Assembly: GCA_963776845.1 (NCBI GenBank)
Contig: CAVZOJ010000002.1
Coordinates: 868,001 to 932,000, forward strand
Length of the DNA stretch: 64,000 bases
Direction: 5' to 3'
Origin: Roseitranquillus sp963776845
Lineage (GTDB): Bacteria; Pseudomonadota; Alphaproteobacteria; Rhodobacterales; Rhodobacteraceae
Part shown: in pieces, positions 47,101-55,688 of the stretch
How positions within the stretch are numbered: the first letter of the stretch is position 1
Layout of the letters: every line of letters starts with the position of its first letter
Program-made: the position numbers and the translations under genes
The notes under the pieces: generated by a model
The model's input: the letters and a program-made list of their open reading frames with translations, nothing else
Database searches by the model: none
What the model was told of the DNA's origin: nothing

Positions 47101-47778
47101 ACCGGCGAGTACCAGGACGGCAAGCTCGGCGAGATCTTCATCGACATGCACAAGGAGGGCGCCGGCTTCCGCGCGATGATGAACAACTTCGCCATCGCCG
47201 TCTCGGTCGGTCTGCAATATGGCGTCCCGCTGGAAGAGTTCGTCGAGGCCTTCACCTTCACCCGGTTCGAGCCCGCGGGCATGGTCCAGGGCAACGAGGC
47301 GATCAAGAACGCGACCTCGATCCTCGACTACATCTTCCGCGAACTGGCCGTCAGCTACCTCGACCGCACCGACCTTGCCCACGTGCAGCCCGACGGCCAG
47401 CGCTTCGACGAGATTGGGAAGGGCGAGGCCGAGACGACCAACGTGGTCGAACCCTCGCACGCGCGCGCGTCGAAGTCGCTGGAACTGCTGCGCCAGGTCG
47501 CCTCGCCGGGCTACCTGCGGAACCGCGTCCCCCAGGAGCTGCTGGTGTTCCAGGGCGGCGGCGAGGTGGCGGTGACGGGCGAAGCCGCGATGCAGGTCGC
47601 GGTATCAGGCTTCGCGGAAACGGCCGCCACCTTCGCCGGCGCCATTGACCCAGCCGCCAAGGCCCGGATGCAGGGCTACGAGGGCGACCCGTGCGGCGAA
47701 TGCGGCAACTACACGCTGGTGAGGAACGGCACCTGCATGAAATGCAACACGTGTGGATCGACGTCCGGGTGCAGTTAG
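44140..47778 (+). CDS. nrdJ: Vitamin B12-dependent (class II) ribonucleotide reductase
   Basis: Reduces ribonucleotides to deoxyribonucleotides with adenosylcobalamin. The 1212 residues have NSPQWFNTGLHWAYGID, the active-site radical cysteine region NPCSEYMFLDDTACNLASMN (within two blocks), APTGTIGLVMDCDTTGIEP, and a C-terminal zinc-ribbon-like CGECGNYTLVRNGTC, then CNTCGSTSGC. I saw no B12-box (GCCACTG) riboswitch in the 291 bases upstream, so control may instead be by NrdR. Confidence 0.97.
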   Translation: MKIERAFTKAGADAYEGLAFARTSSEIRNPDGSVVFRLEGIEVPARWSQVASDVIAQKYFRKAGVPARLKRVREKGVPAFLWRSVPDEKALAELPQDARYGGETSARQVFDRLAGAWAYWGCKGGYFSSDDDARAYYDEMRHMLAAQMGAPNSPQWFNTGLHWAYGIDGPSQGHYYVDHQSAKLVKSTSAYEHPQPHACFIQSVGDDLVNEGGIMDLWVREARLFKYGSGTGTNFSSLRAEGEALSGGGKSSGLMGFLKIGDRAAGAIKSGGTTRRAAKMVICDADHPDIEDFVNWKVREEQKVASLVAGSKMHEAKLNWIFSAIGDWDGLAEDATDPARNEALKKAIRSAKKAAIPETYINRVLQYARQGYTAIEFPTYDTDWDSEAYASVSGQNSNNSVRVTDAFLQAVRDDADWELLRRTDGKVAKTVKARDLWEQIGHAAWACADPGIQFHDTVNDWHTCPKDGPIRGSNPCSEYMFLDDTACNLASMNLLTFWKDSAFQADRYVHATRLWTLTLEISVTMAQFPSKEIAQLSYEFRTLGLGYANIGGLLMNMGLGYDSAEGRAMCAALTALMTGTAYATSAEIAGEVGPFSGFARNREHMLRVIRNHRAAAQGRPYEGLATPAVYLDAENCPDPRLVEMAQASWDLALGLGTENGFRNAQTTVIAPTGTIGLVMDCDTTGIEPDFALVKFKKLAGGGYFKIINRSVPAALETLGYGSGEIEEIVAYAVGHGTLGNAPGINHTSLVGHGFGQAELDKIEAALPQAFDIRFIFNVWTLGEDFCRDQLGIPADKLADPTFDLLRHLGFTRAQIDAANDHACGAMTLEGAPHLREEHYSVFDCANPCGKKGRRYLSVESHIRMMAAAQSFISGAISKTINMANTATIEDCLAAYELSHSLAVKANALYRDGSKLSQPLASALVEDDEEAEEILESGTPQQKAHVLAEKVIEKVIVREAARGRQKMPQRRRGYTQKAIVGGHKVYLRTGEYQDGKLGEIFIDMHKEGAGFRAMMNNFAIAVSVGLQYGVPLEEFVEAFTFTRFEPAGMVQGNEAIKNATSILDYIFRELAVSYLDRTDLAHVQPDGQRFDEIGKGEAETTNVVEPSHARASKSLELLRQVASPGYLRNRVPQELLVFQGGGEVAVTGEAAMQVAVSGFAETAATFAGAIDPAAKARMQGYEGDPCGECGNYTLVRNGTCMKCNTCGSTSGCS

Positions 47779-48298
47779 CTAAGCCGACTTGATTGTGTCG
47801 CTCCGGCGAAAGTTGCTCCCAAATCGGGCAAGTCTCTCCCGATCGGGGGCAATGATCGTCCCGATGGTCGTTGCAGACAGCGAGCCCCTCTCAGCGCGAA
47901 GGGCTCCACGCCGCGATGACCGGCTTCGTGTACGGGCGGACCTCGGGGATGGGATGGCGCCTTGGCGGGCGCGCCCTCCATAGCTGGCGCGGGCCGGGGC
48001 GCTCCGGCCCGTCAGGGTCGACCGGAGAAATCGGATCGGCGTAGAGTTTCAAGCTCGGAGTTCGAACTCCGCCGATCAACCGCGACTAGGGCCGCGAGTA
48101 GGATAGATCGGCTGCTTTGGCAGCGCCGTCCCGCGAAATTGTGGACATTATCGAGCGATGCACAACCTGCGTCACCTCCGGCCAATCGAAGTGCTCTGCG
48201 TGTCGGTTGTGGGTGTGTGTTGCCAGACGATGTCGAGCGGCGAGCCCAAGCCGAAACTGGTGGGAAGCTGAGTTCGGCTTCGGGTGCTGGCTCGTCCA
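47779..48298. other. Gene-free stretch at the core/accessory boundary
   Basis: 520 bases without a supported gene. It holds two dyads: ATCGGG/CCCGAT about 40 bases after nrdJ, and GGGCCGG/CCGGCCC at 47991-48010. It also holds a tRNA-like hairpin (48034-48077, listed separately). Short frames here have no ribosome-binding sites. Confidence 0.6.
48034..48077 (+). repeat. tRNA-like hairpin, possible tRNA 3' remnant
   Basis: GATCGGCG (48034-48041) pairs exactly with CGCCGATC (48070-48077), and GAGTTCGAACTC in between resembles a T-arm with a TTCGAA loop. D and anticodon arms are missing. The sequence does not match the tRNA-Pro upstream. Could be an attachment-site scar next to the accessory region, or chance palindromes. 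Confidence 0.25.
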
Positions 48299-49153
48299 TC
48301 ACTTTCGGCCGGTGGTCAGCAAGAGCGTGTTGGGTCCGGTCCAGCCCTCGGGCGCCTGAAACGGCGCGAGCTGCTCGCGGATGTCGGACCAGGCGGCTTC
48401 CTGCGCGGCTGCGGGGAGCGACGACAGGAGCGCCTTGACTGGCGCCGCGGCCGCGCGAAGGAAGGCGATGTAGTCGTCGCCCGAGCGCAGCTGGAATGGC
48501 GCCTCGATCCGTGCGGTGGCAACCTCTCGGAACGACGCCGCCTCGAAGAGGCGGCCAAGATGTCCCGGGCGTCCGAGGCTGAGAAGCCCGCCAGGCGCGA
48601 ACGGGTCGCGCGGCGGCAGGCCGGCGTGGCGGAGAGCCGTCGCCATGACGATGCGGATGCACGGGTTGTCCTCGGGCCCGGCGAAGACCATCGCCGACAG
48701 GCGCGCGCCGGGCTTCAGGGCCGCGCGGGTCGCGGCGAGGCAAAGCGCAGGCTCCGGCATCAGCATGAGGCCCAGCCGGCAGACGGCGGCATCGAAGACG
48801 TCCGCTTCCGGCAGCGGCGCCTGCGCGTCGGCGGCGCGCGCCTCGATCGTCCTGAACCCCCCGCGCGCGGCGTTCCCGCGGAGGCGTTCGATCAGCGCCG
48901 GCGACAGATCGGTGGCGACGACACGCCCCTCCGGTCCCCCCACCCGCCCGGCCAGCGCCAGGGTCTGATCACCCGCACCCGCGGCCAGGTCCAGGACGTG
49001 CGCGCCCGGCTCCACGCCCGCGAAGTCCAGCATGGTCTGCGTCGGACCGGCGAGCCATGCGCTGAGCGCCGGCGACTGCGCATCCCAACCGTCGGCGGCC
49101 GACTCCCATTGCGCCCGCACGGTCCCCAGCGTGCTCGTGGCCTGGTACGTCAT
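48299..49153 (-). CDS. Class I SAM-dependent methyltransferase
   Basis: A 284-residue UbiE-like methyltransferase. Motif I is VLDLAAGAGDQTLALAG, followed by GRVVATDLSPALIE (acidic end of the second strand) and DAAVCRLGLMLMPEP. Start ATG 49153 has GGAGAGG upstream. Divergent from the LysR gene that starts 121 bases away, which probably controls it. Substrate unknown. Confidence 0.9.
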   Translation of the reverse strand: MTYQATSTLGTVRAQWESAADGWDAQSPALSAWLAGPTQTMLDFAGVEPGAHVLDLAAGAGDQTLALAGRVGGPEGRVVATDLSPALIERLRGNAARGGFRTIEARAADAQAPLPEADVFDAAVCRLGLMLMPEPALCLAATRAALKPGARLSAMVFAGPEDNPCIRIVMATALRHAGLPPRDPFAPGGLLSLGRPGHLGRLFEAASFREVATARIEAPFQLRSGDDYIAFLRAAAAPVKALLSSLPAAAQEAAWSDIREQLAPFQAPEGWTGPNTLLLTTGRK

Positions 49154-49273
49154 GGTCCTCTCCGATCCTGTCTGATGGCGAGGACATCCTGCGCCGGAAC
49201 GAGCGCGTGCGACACTCGACGGCATTGCAGAACGGGGTCGCAGAACTGCATAACCTGACGTCGGGAATGTTCC

Positions 49274-50167
49274 GTGCCGCCCGTGTTCGACTGGAACGAC
49301 CTCAGGTACCTTGTCGCGGTGGCCCGCCACGGCAGCACGCTGGCGGCCGCGCGGGCGCTCCGGGTCAACCAGTCGACCGTGCAGCGCCGGCTCGCCGAGC
49401 TCGAGGCGCGGCTCGGGCTGCGCCTCGTCGAGCGCCGGCCGAGCGGGTATCGACTGACGGCGGCCGGGGCTTCGCTGCTCCCCGCCGCCGAGGAGGTCGC
49501 CGCGGCGATTGCGGCGTTCGAGCAGGCGGCCGTGCAGGCGGCCCATGCCGGCGTCCTGCGCCTGACCTGCCCGGAGCCGATCGCGATCCGCCTGACCCGG
49601 TCGGGACTGCTGGACCGGTTCCATGAACTGCACCCCGACATCCGCATCGAGTTCGTGCTTGCCGACCGCTACGTCGACCTCTCGAAGGGCGAGGCCGACG
49701 TGGCACTTCGGTCGGGGGATACGGAGGGCGATCTCGTCGGCAGGAAGATCGCGGACTCGATCTGGGCTGTCTACGCCAGCCGCACCTACGTCGCCCGGCA
49801 CGGCGCGCCGAGGTCGGTCGCGGAGTTGCGGGATCACCCGATCGTCGGCTTCGACGAGAGCCTCGCCCGACATCGCCTGTCGCTCTGGCTCCGCGACGTG
49901 GCGCCGGACGCGCGCTACGCGGCGCGCAGCGACAGCGTGCTGGGGCTCGTGTCGGCGGCGAAGGCGGGCTTCGGTCTCGCGGCGCTGCCGATCGCACTCG
50001 GCGACTCCGAAGACACCCTCGTGCAGGTCCTGCCCCCGGTGGCCGAACTCGCCCGCGCCTGGCGCCTGCTCGCGCACCCCGGCGCCAGGCACCTGCCTCG
50101 GGTCGAGGCCTTCTTTAAGTTCGTGACGGCGGAGGCGGCAGAGCTTAAGCCGGTTCTGACCGGCTGA
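49274..50167 (+). CDS. LysR family transcriptional regulator
   Basis: A 297-residue LysR of the CrgA-like branch. HTH: LRYLVAVARHGSTLAAARAL, then VNQSTVQRRLAELE; effector domain from GVLRLTCPEPIAIRL. The start is probably GTG 49274 (PPVFDWNDLRY). Divergent from the methyltransferase. Confidence 0.92.
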   Translation: MPPVFDWNDLRYLVAVARHGSTLAAARALRVNQSTVQRRLAELEARLGLRLVERRPSGYRLTAAGASLLPAAEEVAAAIAAFEQAAVQAAHAGVLRLTCPEPIAIRLTRSGLLDRFHELHPDIRIEFVLADRYVDLSKGEADVALRSGDTEGDLVGRKIADSIWAVYASRTYVARHGAPRSVAELRDHPIVGFDESLARHRLSLWLRDVAPDARYAARSDSVLGLVSAAKAGFGLAALPIALGDSEDTLVQVLPPVAELARAWRLLAHPGARHLPRVEAFFKFVTAEAAELKPVLTG

Positions 50168-50696
50168 AGCGGCTTGCCTCTGCTCTGCCCCGCCGCCGCT
50201 CGGCACTGCGAGGTCCCTGACCTGCTATTCTTTTTCGCCTCTATCCCCCAAGCAAAGCAGCGCCCGGCCATTTCAGGCCGTAGTTCTCCGATCGCCTCAT
50301 CTCTCGGCCAGGGGCGTTTTTCAGCAGAAACCGCATCATCTGGACCACCGGGAGGGGCTTCCAGCGAATGTGGGGCGAGGTTCTTCCCTTGGGGTCGGTG
50401 CGGATCTCTTCGATGGGCTCGCGGCGATTCCAGTGCTGCCGTTCGACCGGCGCGGCCGCCGCCGCGACGCCGCATGGTTCTCGGCCACATCTTGTGGCCC
50501 AGCGGGCCGAAGACCCGGCGATCAATGCCGCGCTCGACTACATCGCGGCCCGTGTCGTCAATGCAAGCGAACGACGCAAGTCCATCGTCGTCGAATGCCT
50601 GCGCGGCCGCGGCCATCGGGTTGTCGGATGACTTCCTTCACTCGGCGAAGGGCTTCGGCCACAAGCTTTGACTCCACCCGCAGAACAGGAAGCGCC
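50168..50696 (+). other. Gap with a possible decayed LysR C-terminal fragment
   Basis: About 530 bases. Frames around 50400-50631 read like the end of a regulator (ADLFDGLAAIPVLPF in one frame, then EDPAINAALDYIAARV in another, ending at TGA 50631), but without an N-terminus or start. Otherwise nothing supported. Confidence 0.25.
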
Positions 50697-51070
50697 ATGA
50701 CGGCACAGACCCTTGCCATCGCCTACGCGGCTCTCGCCCTGCTACCAGGCGTCATGCACATCGCGCTCGCGGCCGGCGCGCCGCTGGGGCGGTTCACTGT
50801 CGGGGGCCAATTCCCGGCCGGCTGCCGCCAGCTTGGCGCGCGCTGGCCGTTGTTCAGGCCGGGCTTCTCACAGTCATGGCTCTGGTCGTTCTGGAGCGCG
50901 GAGGGGTTGTGTCCACGCCGCTGCCCGCAGGTCTCTTCTGGCCTGTGGTGGGGCTCACCGTTCTGACCTGTATCGCCAACGCCGCCAGCCCGTCCCGGCC
51001 CGAAAGACTGATCTGGACGCCCGTCACCGTCGCGATGGTGGCGGCGGCCCTCGGGACTGCCCTCCTCTGA
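50697..51070 (+). pseudogene. Small membrane protein with one-base deletion
   Basis: ATG 50697 opens MTAQTLAIAYAALALLPGV with a good membrane segment. At the CCC run 50813-50815 one C appears to be missing. In the next frame the protein continues through ALVVLERGGVVSTPLPAG and VVGLTVLTCIANAAS to TGA 51070. Repaired length is 124 residues with about four spans. Function unknown; followed closely by an NmrA-like gene. Confidence 0.6.
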
Positions 51071-51091
51071 CCCCCGAACAGGAGCCGCGAC

Positions 51092-51780
51092 ATGCCGACC
51101 GTCTTATCGCCGGAGCCACCGGATACCTCGGCCGCCATCTTTGCGCGGAATACCGTCGGCGGGGCTGGGGCGTTCATGCGCTGGTGCGGGACGCCGGGCG
51201 GGCGCGGACGCCTCGGAGCCAACACCTTGATCGAGGCCGAGGCGACGCAGCCGCGCACCTTTTCGGGGTGCTGAAGGGGGCCGATCTGGTGGTCTCGGCC
51301 CTCGGCATCACCCGCCAGACGGACGGCCTCGACTATTGGCACGTCGATTGTCGCGCGAACCGCAATCTGCTGGACGAGACACTGATCGCCGGTGTGCCGC
51401 ACTTCGCCTACGTCCATGTCCTGAACGCCGGCGCGATGGCCGACGCACCGCTCGTGGCGGCCAAGCAGGTTTTCGTGAAGGCGCTGCGGGGGGGGGCAGA
51501 CATCCGGTCCACCGTGATCGCCCCTTCCAACTACTTCTCCGACATGAAGGACCTTCTCGCCATGGCGCGGTCTGGGCGCGTGTGGCTGTTCGGGTCTGGC
51601 GAGAACCGCATCAACCCCATCCACGGTGCGGACCTCGCCGTCGCGACGGCCGATGCCGTTCCCGAGGGGCGCGGCTGGCTCGATGTCGGCGGACCGGACA
51701 TCCTGACCCAGACCGAGCTTGCTCGGGCCGCCTTCGCCGCGCTGGACCGCCCTGAAGGGATCACGCGGCTGCCCGGCCGA
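51092..51780 (+). pseudogene. NmrA/SDR-like NAD(P)-binding protein, frameshifted and 3'-truncated
   Basis: Opens at ATG 51092 as MPTVL, then one C is missing near 51103 and the frame continues as LIAGATGYLGRHLCAEYRRRG (Rossmann GxxGxxG). It carries on through DLVVSALGITRQTDGLDYW, VAPSNYF-type substrate region and WLDVGGPDILTQTELARAAF. After RPEGITRLP the family C-terminus is lost and a different protein end follows. Preceded by GGAGCC. Confidence 0.6.
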
Positions 51781-52075
51781 GCTCTGGAAGATCCTGCATG
51801 CGGTCGAGCTGGGCCTCGGCGGAGGCAACGAGATCGCCGGCGGCGTCTGGATCGCGTCTGTCTGCATCGCAGGACTGATCGGGCGGACCCTGGCCCGCCC
51901 GGTCGCGGCGCTTGGCCTGCTGACCGGCCTCGGGGGGCTGGCTACCCTCGTGCCGGCCTTTGGCGACACGGCAGGCGCCGTCTTCGGGCTCGGCGCCATC
52001 GCCTGGTTTCTGGGAGTGGGCGCGGTGCTCTTGGCGGGCGGGGATCGGTCTGTCGCCCAGGCTGGGACCACATGA
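51776..52075 (+). pseudogene. C-terminal part of a DUF4386-like membrane protein
   Basis: In another frame, directly abutting the NmrA-like fragment, LWKILHAVELGLGGGNEIAG and three further membrane spans (GLLTGLGGLATLVPAFG, AVFGLGAIAWFLGVG) run to TGA 52075. Good codon use but no own start, so this is the 3' end of a gene joined to the NmrA fragment by deletion. Confidence 0.5.
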
Positions 52076-52339
52076 TGCGCCGGTCCTGAAATGCCCCCCG
52101 GGGCTGCCGCCATCTGTCTCATGGCGTTCCTCGCGCTTTGGATCGGGGGGTCCTCGTCGCGCAGGACGCAAGCCTGCCCGTCGACGACATCGCCGGCCAC
52201 CGTCTCGCCCGGCGGCCCGTCCACGATCGCCAGGTGCAGTGCCGGCGACGACACGATGTCCGGCGCGGACGCTTTCGACGGCCTGGTTCTGCTCATGGCG
52301 GGCGCCTGCAGCGACTGGATGGGTGCGCCTACGCAGACG

Positions 52340-52487
52340 CGATACCACGGCCGAAAGTGGAGACCTCATCGTCATCCCGGACGCCGGGCACGACGTCGTC
52401 TGGGACAATCCCGAAGCCGCGCTGGTCGCGATCCATGCCTTTCTCGGGCCGGCACCCCTGCCAGGTAGCAGGAGGATTCCCGAATGA
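52340..52487 (+). pseudogene. C-terminal fragment of an alpha/beta hydrolase
   Basis: The frame reading GDLIVIPDAGHDVVWDNPEA, then ALVAIHAFLG, matches the catalytic-histidine end of alpha/beta hydrolases (GHDVVWDNPE). No nucleophile elbow or N-terminus is found in 52076-52340, where no single frame looks coding. Probably a decayed gene. Confidence 0.45.
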
Positions 52488-52506
52488 AGATGATCGCGAC
52501 CCTGAC

Positions 52507-53113
52507 CTATCCTCGCAGTCCCGCACGCTCCCGTTCTGTAACGGACTTCACCGCAGGACGCTCGGCGCAGCGCCTTATCCAGGCTTGGATGGAGGGCTGT
52601 TGCGGCATGGCGTCCGGGAGCCATTGGAAAGGGCTCGACAGCAAGAGGTCGACCGCCGAGTAGTCGTCTCCGAGGAGATAGGGCCTGCCGTTCAGCGCTT
52701 CGGACAGGCGGGCAAAGACGGCCTCCAGATCGCGAAACGTCGCGTGCATGGCGGGATGATCGATCTTCGCCCAGTCGAGGACCAGCACCGGCTCCATCAC
52801 GCCCTGATAATAGAACAGCCAGCTCAGGAACGCCCCGCGCTGGGGGTGCCCGACGGGACGACCGAGCCCCGCCTCGGGGAACTTGTCCGTCAGGTATGCG
52901 ACGATCGCGCCGCGCTCTCGAACCAGGTCTTCGCCGTCGGTCAGGTAAGGACCTTCTTCTCGGGATGCGGATTGCGCGGGTCCGGACCTCCGCTGCCATC
53001 TTGTCGGGAGACCGTGACGTCGATGACGTCGATCTGGTCGGCAATGCCATCTCCTCGATCAGGACGAGGATGGACGTCGAACGGGAGTTCGGCGCGTGGT
53101 AGAGTGTCGGCAT
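52507..53113 (-). pseudogene. Glutathione S-transferase with two one-base deletions
   Basis: N-terminal thioredoxin-like part starts at ATG 53113 (MPTLYHAPNSRSTSILVLIEE). One base is missing near 53047 (the frame continues IADQIDVIDVTVSRQDGSGG) and one near 52949 (continues YLTDGEDLVRERGAIVAYLT). The C-terminal helical domain is intact (YLLGDDYSAVDLLLSS). Repaired length is about 202 residues. Divergent from the WYL regulator, a common pairing. Confidence 0.7.
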
Positions 53114-53177
53114 GAGTATCTCCTGAAAGAAGGTGATGCCTTGCCTTAGCTGCAGCCTGCTGACAGATTCCGTCAGC

Positions 53178-53885
53178 ATGGCCCGGAGCGACCGCCTCAT
53201 GCGTCTGATGAATGCGCTGCGTCGCCTGCCCGCGCCGGTCACGGCCGCGACGCTGGCGGCGGAGACGGGCGTATCGAGGCGGCAGCTCTACCGGGACATC
53301 GCCACGCTGCGCGCGGGCGGCGCCCTGATCGATGGCGAGGCCGGGGTGGGCTATCGGCTGACCGAGGACCCTGCGTTGCCGCCACAGAGCTTCTCCCGGC
53401 TCGAGATCGAGGCGCTGGTCCTCGCCGTGGGAGAATTGCGCCAGACGGGTGACGCGGCGCTGGAGACGGCAGGCCGTTCGGCGCTTGCCCGCATCATCGC
53501 CACGCTCGCCGACGAGCAGTCGCGGCAGGCCATGCACACCGTCTTGCGCGGCTTCCGCTCGCCGCCTGTCCGCGTGGACTTCACCGTCGACATGTCGCTG
53601 CTGCGTCGCGCCTGCTGGGAGGAACTGGCGCTCGACGTTCGGTATCGCGACATCAACGGCCGGGTCACACGGCGCGAGGTCTGGCCCCTGGGCATCAGCT
53701 ATTCGGACGGCACATTGATGGTGCTGGTCTGGTGCTGCCTTCGGCAGGACTGGCGCATCTTCCACGCCTCGGGGATCGAAGGAGCATCCCTCAACGGAAG
53801 CAGCTTCAGACCCCGGCGTGTGTCTTTGCTGCGCGACTACGCGTCGCGACAGGCCAGTCCCGGGTCGTGTGAAAGAATGAAGTGA
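53178..53885 (+). CDS. YafY/WYL-domain transcriptional regulator
   Basis: A 235-residue protein with an N-terminal HTH_11 (RSDRLMRLMNALRRL, then LAAETGVSRRQLYRDI) and a WYL-type ligand domain (residues 135-220: RYRDINGRVTRREVWPLGIS, then WRIFHASGIEG). ATG 53178 is used since the upstream GTG/ATG near 53133 add residues unlike the family. Divergent from the GST gene. Confidence 0.88.
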   Translation: MARSDRLMRLMNALRRLPAPVTAATLAAETGVSRRQLYRDIATLRAGGALIDGEAGVGYRLTEDPALPPQSFSRLEIEALVLAVGELRQTGDAALETAGRSALARIIATLADEQSRQAMHTVLRGFRSPPVRVDFTVDMSLLRRACWEELALDVRYRDINGRVTRREVWPLGISYSDGTLMVLVWCCLRQDWRIFHASGIEGASLNGSSFRPRRVSLLRDYASRQASPGSCERMK

Positions 53886-54132
53886 CCGCTGATACCATTC
53901 GGCGAAGCCTCCTCAAGAGCGTCGCAACACGCTTCGATGCGAACTCGGAACTGACATCTGAAGCGGCAGCACCGGGCCTTGATGCCCGCGGATCTATGTC
54001 GGAGGAACACCTGCAAGCCGCACCTCCAGCCATCGGCATGGGGCACGGCTCTTCGCAGCGGGATCGGACGGGCGATAGCGGCAGGATGTGGTCCATGGCT
54101 GCCTGCTCCCGCATCTGCTCGCTTCCAACAGT

Positions 54133-54843
54133 CTAACGCTTGACGGGCACGACTGTCGGTTCGGACCCTGCGTCCGCCCCGACTGGGGCTTGTCGCCCGG
54201 TGATGGCCGGCGCCTCGCGGATCAGCGTGGGGTCGGTCAGGGCGGCCACCATGAAGAGCGCGAAGTCCGTGCGCCGCATGAGGTTCCGTGCGAGCACCGG
54301 GTCGCCCACGTGGCGCGCACGGACCGGCAGCCCCTCGCTCGGGCCCTCTTCGAGGTCCGAGCCGCGCACGACGGTCCAGTCGCGCCCGGAGGCGAAGATC
54401 AGCTCCGCCGCGCGCACCTGGTCGTCCAGATCGACGAGACGGATCGCCCTGAGGATCGGGGTGCCGAACCGGACGATGGCGCGGATCTTCCATCCATAGC
54501 GATCCCGGCCGTCGCGGCTGATATGCCAGCCGCAGGAGAAGACCAGCCGAGCCTTCGGCGGCGCGAGGTCGAGCACCGCGCGCGCCGTGCCCGAGGCGTA
54601 GTCCTGCACGCCCCAGGGCGCCAGAACCACCAGCACGCCGTCGCAGTCCCGCGTCGCCTTCTCGATCACCGCCCGGTCGTCGGTGCGTCCGGGGTGGACG
54701 GTGATCCGGTCCCCGAAGCGGGCCAGCTTGCCGACGCTCTCGGGGCGGCAAACGCCGGTGACCTCGTAGCCGCGCGCCAGGGCGTGCTCGGTCATGTATT
54801 GGCCGAGCTTGCCCGAGATGCCGACGATGCAGATGCGTTTCAT
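54133..54843 (-). CDS. NAD(P)-binding Rossmann protein, NmrA/SDR-like
   Basis: An intact 236-residue atypical short-chain dehydrogenase-like protein. The nucleotide motif is CIVGISGKLGQYMTEHALARG; the segment RDWTVVRGSDLEEGPSEG is typical of NAD(P)H-binding PF13460 proteins. No Tyr-x3-Lys catalytic pair is evident, so it may be a sensor or an odd reductase. It follows the DUF4386 gene on the same strand by 23 bases. Confidence 0.85.
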   Translation of the reverse strand: MKRICIVGISGKLGQYMTEHALARGYEVTGVCRPESVGKLARFGDRITVHPGRTDDRAVIEKATRDCDGVLVVLAPWGVQDYASGTARAVLDLAPPKARLVFSCGWHISRDGRDRYGWKIRAIVRFGTPILRAIRLVDLDDQVRAAELIFASGRDWTVVRGSDLEEGPSEGLPVRARHVGDPVLARNLMRRTDFALFMVAALTDPTLIREAPAITGRQAPVGADAGSEPTVVPVKR

Positions 54844-54866
54844 GGGACGTCTCCTTGGAAGGGGAG

Positions 54867-55587
54867 TCAGGCGGCGACGGCGCGCGGCAGGGCGGCGCGG
54901 GGGCCGCGGAGCAGCAGCCAGAGGGCGAAGCCGACCTCGGACAGGTCACGACCAGCAGCAGCGCGATCTTCACGGTCTCGAGCAGGGCCGCCTCTGGCAA
55001 GGCGAACATCTGCACACTGTCGACCATGTAGCCCGTGCCGCCCACGACAGGCCCAGGCCCAACAGCCGCGGATAGAGCCCCGAGCGCATCACCAGCGTGC
55101 CCAGGAGGATCAGGTGCAGGCAGAAGAAGATCTGCCAGATCCAGACGCCGGCATCGTGGACGTGCCGCATCAGCCCCGCGAGCTCGATCCGTTGTGCCGG
55201 CGAGAAGCTGTCCAGCGGCACCGTGCCGTCGGCCAACGCCAGCGCCGCCGCGTGGAAGAATAGCATCGCCGCCATCACCGCGACCATCATCAGCCGCGCG
55301 TAGGAGGCGGCCAGCGACAGCGTCGCGTTCACCCGCCGGAACATGAAGTAGAGCATCACGGAGACGAGCACTTCGGCCGTAATCATCACCACGTCGCCCA
55401 CCAGCCCTGCGTGGAACAGCCCGCGCCGCTCCGCGATGTTGGCGAAGGTCGCGGCAGGATCGCCAGGCACGTTCAGCAACCCCGGCACGTAGAGGATCGA
55501 GAAGCCGCCGGCGAAGGCGATGAGCAGGTAGAGCGCCCCGGTCAGGCGGGCATAGCTGCGTGAGGATGGGTCCTGGAAAGCGTGCAT
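54867..55587 (-). pseudogene. DUF4386 membrane protein with two one-base deletions
   Basis: Start ATG 55587 (MHAFQDPSSRSYARLTGALY). Seven hydrophobic spans are expected; the first five are in one frame to LLGLGL. Near 55047 one base is missing (continues VGGTGYMVDSVQMFAL) and another near 54944 (continues LSEVGFALWLLLRGPRAA), ending at TGA 54867. The repaired protein is about 240 residues. Divergent from the LysR at 55689. Confidence 0.7.
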
Positions 55588-55688
55588 AGCGGGCCTCTTT
55601 GGCATGGGTCGTCGGAATGGGTGTCTTCTACTTCCCTGCATCCGCGCAAAAAATTGACCGGTTTTGCCGAGCTGGTATGCAAAAGCGC

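Noticed and set aside
43996..47460. 1154-codon minus-strand frame opposite nrdJ
   Set aside because: Val/Gly/Asp repeats produced by high GC3 of nrdJ; no ribosome-binding site or known domain.
50713..52089. One long 458-codon protein
   Set aside because: It is a chance join of out-of-frame membrane-protein sequence, the true NmrA frame and out-of-frame DUF4386-like sequence.
51761..53242. 493-codon minus-strand protein
   Set aside because: Begins opposite the WYL regulator and passes through the GST in mixed frames; only the MPTLYHAPNSR part is real.
53882..54136. 84-codon plus-strand gene after the WYL regulator
   Set aside because: No ribosome-binding site, no family, low coding character; lies in the short convergent gap.
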